64,000 bases of DNA from the NCBI GenBank assembly GCA_046296295.1, contig JBKBLG010000014.1:29396-93395 (forward strand). Direction: 5' to 3'. The notes under the pieces were generated by a model. That model was given only the letters and a program-made list of their open reading frames with translations, made no database searches and was not told the origin of the DNA. The stretch comes from UBA10646 sp046296295. GTDB taxonomy: Bacteria > Bacteroidota > Bacteroidia > Chitinophagales > Chitinophagaceae. Shown piece after piece: positions 63,601 to 64,000 of this stretch; within the stretch, counting starts at the first letter, position 1; the number at the start of each line of letters is the position of its first letter. A program made the translations under genes and the position numbers.

Positions 63601-63846
63601 GATACCAAGCAACATTTGTTTGTAGTGCATAATCCGGTACAATCAATGCTGCCGGTGCAAGTACAAAGTGCTAAGCCATACAGCTTGCAATTGTATAATA
63701 TTGCTGGCATACAAGTGTATCAACAAAAGTTCGATGCCGGTACACAACGCTTACAAATTGCAGTACAGCATTTGCCGAAAGGTGTATATGTATTGCGGTT
63801 TAACGATGGTCAGGTGCAAGAGCAAGTCAAAGTAATATTGCAATAA
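60622..63846 (+). CDS. Exported N-acetylmuramoyl-L-alanine amidase (Amidase_3) with inserted domain, FnIII and T9SS sorting domain
   Basis: 1,074 residues. A signal peptide ends VQAQQ. Amidase_3 begins at GKTVWLSPGHGWN (zinc His near 172), with a zinc Glu near 196 (NEVVEDFGTIE). The fold is then split by an inserted golvesin C-terminal-like beta domain (about 240-365: SGYYWVSVQYVSGLN, WVYLGRFYFVAGGDN) and resumes with VFVSFHTNAAN (zinc His near 435) and GALIELAFHD (catalytic Glu near 515). An FnIII domain (about 560-650), an alpha/beta domain (YLIVDGFDRLSPM, about 655-890) and a T9SS sorting domain complete it. It should cleave peptide stems from peptidoglycan outside the cell. 15-mers lie at 60821 and 62447. 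Confidence 0.88.
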   Translation: MRFKQCLLTALAAICVSMVQAQQHPLLQPIRNTVNKAAEHYPQLVLQPDSVAQNGNLLQVYFNVRQSFTVRQLPDALIEELNEALAHMAYEAGVDNIVLLAKDAATNTWKTLDYFTPVATKVQYQPQPNNDPFPNVKGAVSGNVAARLFPTPSQSAFTGGLLGKTVWLSPGHGWNVANSSASAFSTQRGTTNEVVEDFGTIETINYYLLNYLYNAGANVWSVRERDMNTNEIIVNNDAGAPQYTETGSWTDGGVPGYNGTYRVANSSATTTATATFTPNITVSGYYWVSVQYVSGLNRSTDVKYTVHHAGGTTTYTVNQEVHGSTWVYLGRFYFVAGGDNKVVLSNQSTQDAQAIIADAVRFGGGIGQQADCNFPSVSPGGSNKARFEEAANMYARYQGYPTCVGDVNMRPLYAEWEANKGGIEEVRNSVFVSFHTNAANATARGTETYRYNGLGTGRPNISPGSTQLRDSIHRQVIRDIRAGYNPSWADRGVKEANFGELRNLDSIPGALIELAFHDTPADATDLKNAEFRRLAARAIYKGIVNYFNYKDGSPIVYLPEEPTHFLAKNVGNNQIQLTWRKPVTGGIFGHPATSYRVYISNNGKGFGDGLTVNDTTYTFTGAANTTYYFKISAVNAGGESFTTSVVAARTPASPTSNASYLIVDGFDRLSPMVLRNEGGVLGNVRRMFLERMNRYDYMVDHAAALSNCGVAFDGAQNEAVIADMISLIGYAAVDWILGEESTADRTLDATEVAKLTTYLDAGGNLFISGSEIGWDIGRVASANANLNFYNNYLKANYIDDDAGTYNFTGTSQFFANQSGTFDNGSAGIFDVDFPDRISAVTGAEILLNYIGGTGDGAAVGFRGNHRVVYMAFPFEAITDEAVRSTIMCNAVSYLTPLLPATGLSLKAQSGKSGNILQWTTLTELNTQRFEVEKSDDGFNFKTTGIRVPAKGNSTTVTAYEAIDPQVWPISYYRLKAIDKDGSYNYSNTVVVKADTKQHLFVVHNPVQSMLPVQVQSAKPYSLQLYNIAGIQVYQQKFDAGTQRLQIAVQHLPKGVYVLRFNDGQVQEQVKVILQ
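60821..60835 (+). repeat. Dispersed 15-mer copy inside amidase gene
   Basis: CATTTACCGTAAGGC, read S-F-T-V-R-Q. Confidence 0.72.
62447..62461 (-). repeat. Dispersed 15-mer copy inside amidase gene
   Basis: GCCTTACGGTAAATG, read G-L-T-V-N-D in the FnIII region. Confidence 0.72.
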
Positions 63847-63854
63847 AAAATTAT

Positions 63855-63869
63855 ACCTTACGGTAAATG
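63855..63869 (-). repeat. Dispersed 15-mer copy after amidase gene
   Basis: ACCTTACGGTAAATG, eight bases past the amidase stop and just before the predicted insertion-sequence end. Confidence 0.8.
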
Positions 63870-63882
63870 AAGTTAAGAGAAA

Positions 63883-64000
63883 GAGGCTGTCTCAAAAGTG
63901 GCAGCCTTTTTTCTTTTTCACTAATGGGTGTTTGAAAAGTCTGTGAACTATATTGCTCTCAAATCAGTCTATAGGGTATGAGTAAAGCAGTATTCAAAAC
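63883..64000 (+). mobile_element. Left end of an insertion sequence, probably IS1182 family
   Basis: GAGGCTGTCTCAAAAGTG at 63883-63900 matches the terminal inverted repeat style of IS1182-type and related elements common in Bacteroidota. An ATG at 63978 opens a reading frame MSKAVFK, which resembles the start of IS1182-family transposases. The element runs off the window, so the other end cannot be seen. The hairpin formed by AGGCTG and CAGCCT, followed by a T-rich run, may also serve as a terminator for the amidase gene. Confidence 0.55.
63978..64000 (+). CDS. Transposase, N-terminal fragment (cut by window edge)
   Basis: Only seven codons (MSKAVFK) and part of an eighth are visible. The start resembles IS1182-family transposases, which open M-x-K-x-V-F-K-P-Y. 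The placement about 95 bases inside the presumed inverted repeat fits. Too short for firm assignment. Confidence 0.4.

Noticed and set aside
1..64000. CRISPR array, tRNA or rRNA genes
   Set aside because: The only frequent repeat is the dispersed 15-mer, without regular spacing; no cloverleaf or rRNA segment was recognised by eye.

Overview
The window looks like chromosomal DNA of a free-living Bacteroidota bacterium, most likely of the Chitinophagaceae type (genus not assigned). The reasons are three SusC/SusD outer-membrane pairs, type IX secretion (T9SS) C-terminal sorting domains on several secreted enzymes, GHL10, GH92 and DUF4139 proteins, many lipobox lipoproteins, and weak Shine-Dalgarno signals at low GC (near 40% by eye). 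No rRNA, tRNA or CRISPR array was recognised.

Layout. 1-7434: end of a secreted GH13 alpha-amylase followed by SusC, SusD and a SusE/F-like lipoprotein, an alpha-glucan uptake locus closed by a strong terminator. 7581-13211: a Nudix-fold (NrtR-like) regulator with a palindrome over its promoter, then a second SusC/SusD pair. 13385-20002: two tandem VCBS/ASPIC-UnbV lipoproteins of about 1,100 residues. 20003-24272: a decayed lipoprotein gene, xylulokinase, a DUF4139 protein with an embedded TonB-receptor plug-like domain, and a poly-G/N gap bounded by a perfect inverted repeat. 24273-33601: a T9SS GHL10 hydrolase, prfA, an amidohydrolase, recO, superoxide dismutase, and a five-gene minus-strand operon (lipoprotein, membrane protein, VOC, PfkB kinase, DHFR-like). 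33727-53018: a carbohydrate locus rich in amino-sugar and cell-wall functions (NAGPA-type phosphodiester glycosidase, two GHL10 hydrolases, DUF4434, SGNH esterase, AmpG-like permease, GH92, DUF5009 acyltransferase, SusCD, secreted FAD oxidoreductase, AGE epimerase, ROK regulator). 53130-63846: a T9SS beta-propeller-like protein, DUF3089 hydrolase, GH37 trehalase, polA, and a large T9SS amidase. The right edge enters what looks like an IS1182-type insertion sequence.

The most unusual signal is not a gene. A 15-base element with consensus CATTTACCGTAAGGT (variants CATTTGCCGTAAGGC and CATTTACCGCAAGGT) occurs 41 times by my reading, about once per 1.6 kb, on both strands, in 26 coding and 15 intergenic or gene-edge positions. 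Its core is an inverted triplet around a GTAA or GCAA loop, and the outer pair covaries. Inside genes the loop variant is chosen so that the reading frame stays open. The density and placement resemble DNA-uptake sequences or the cyanobacterial HIP1 repeat, but I know of no described element with this sequence. A related shorter motif (CATTTACGTAAGTA) occurs about six times.
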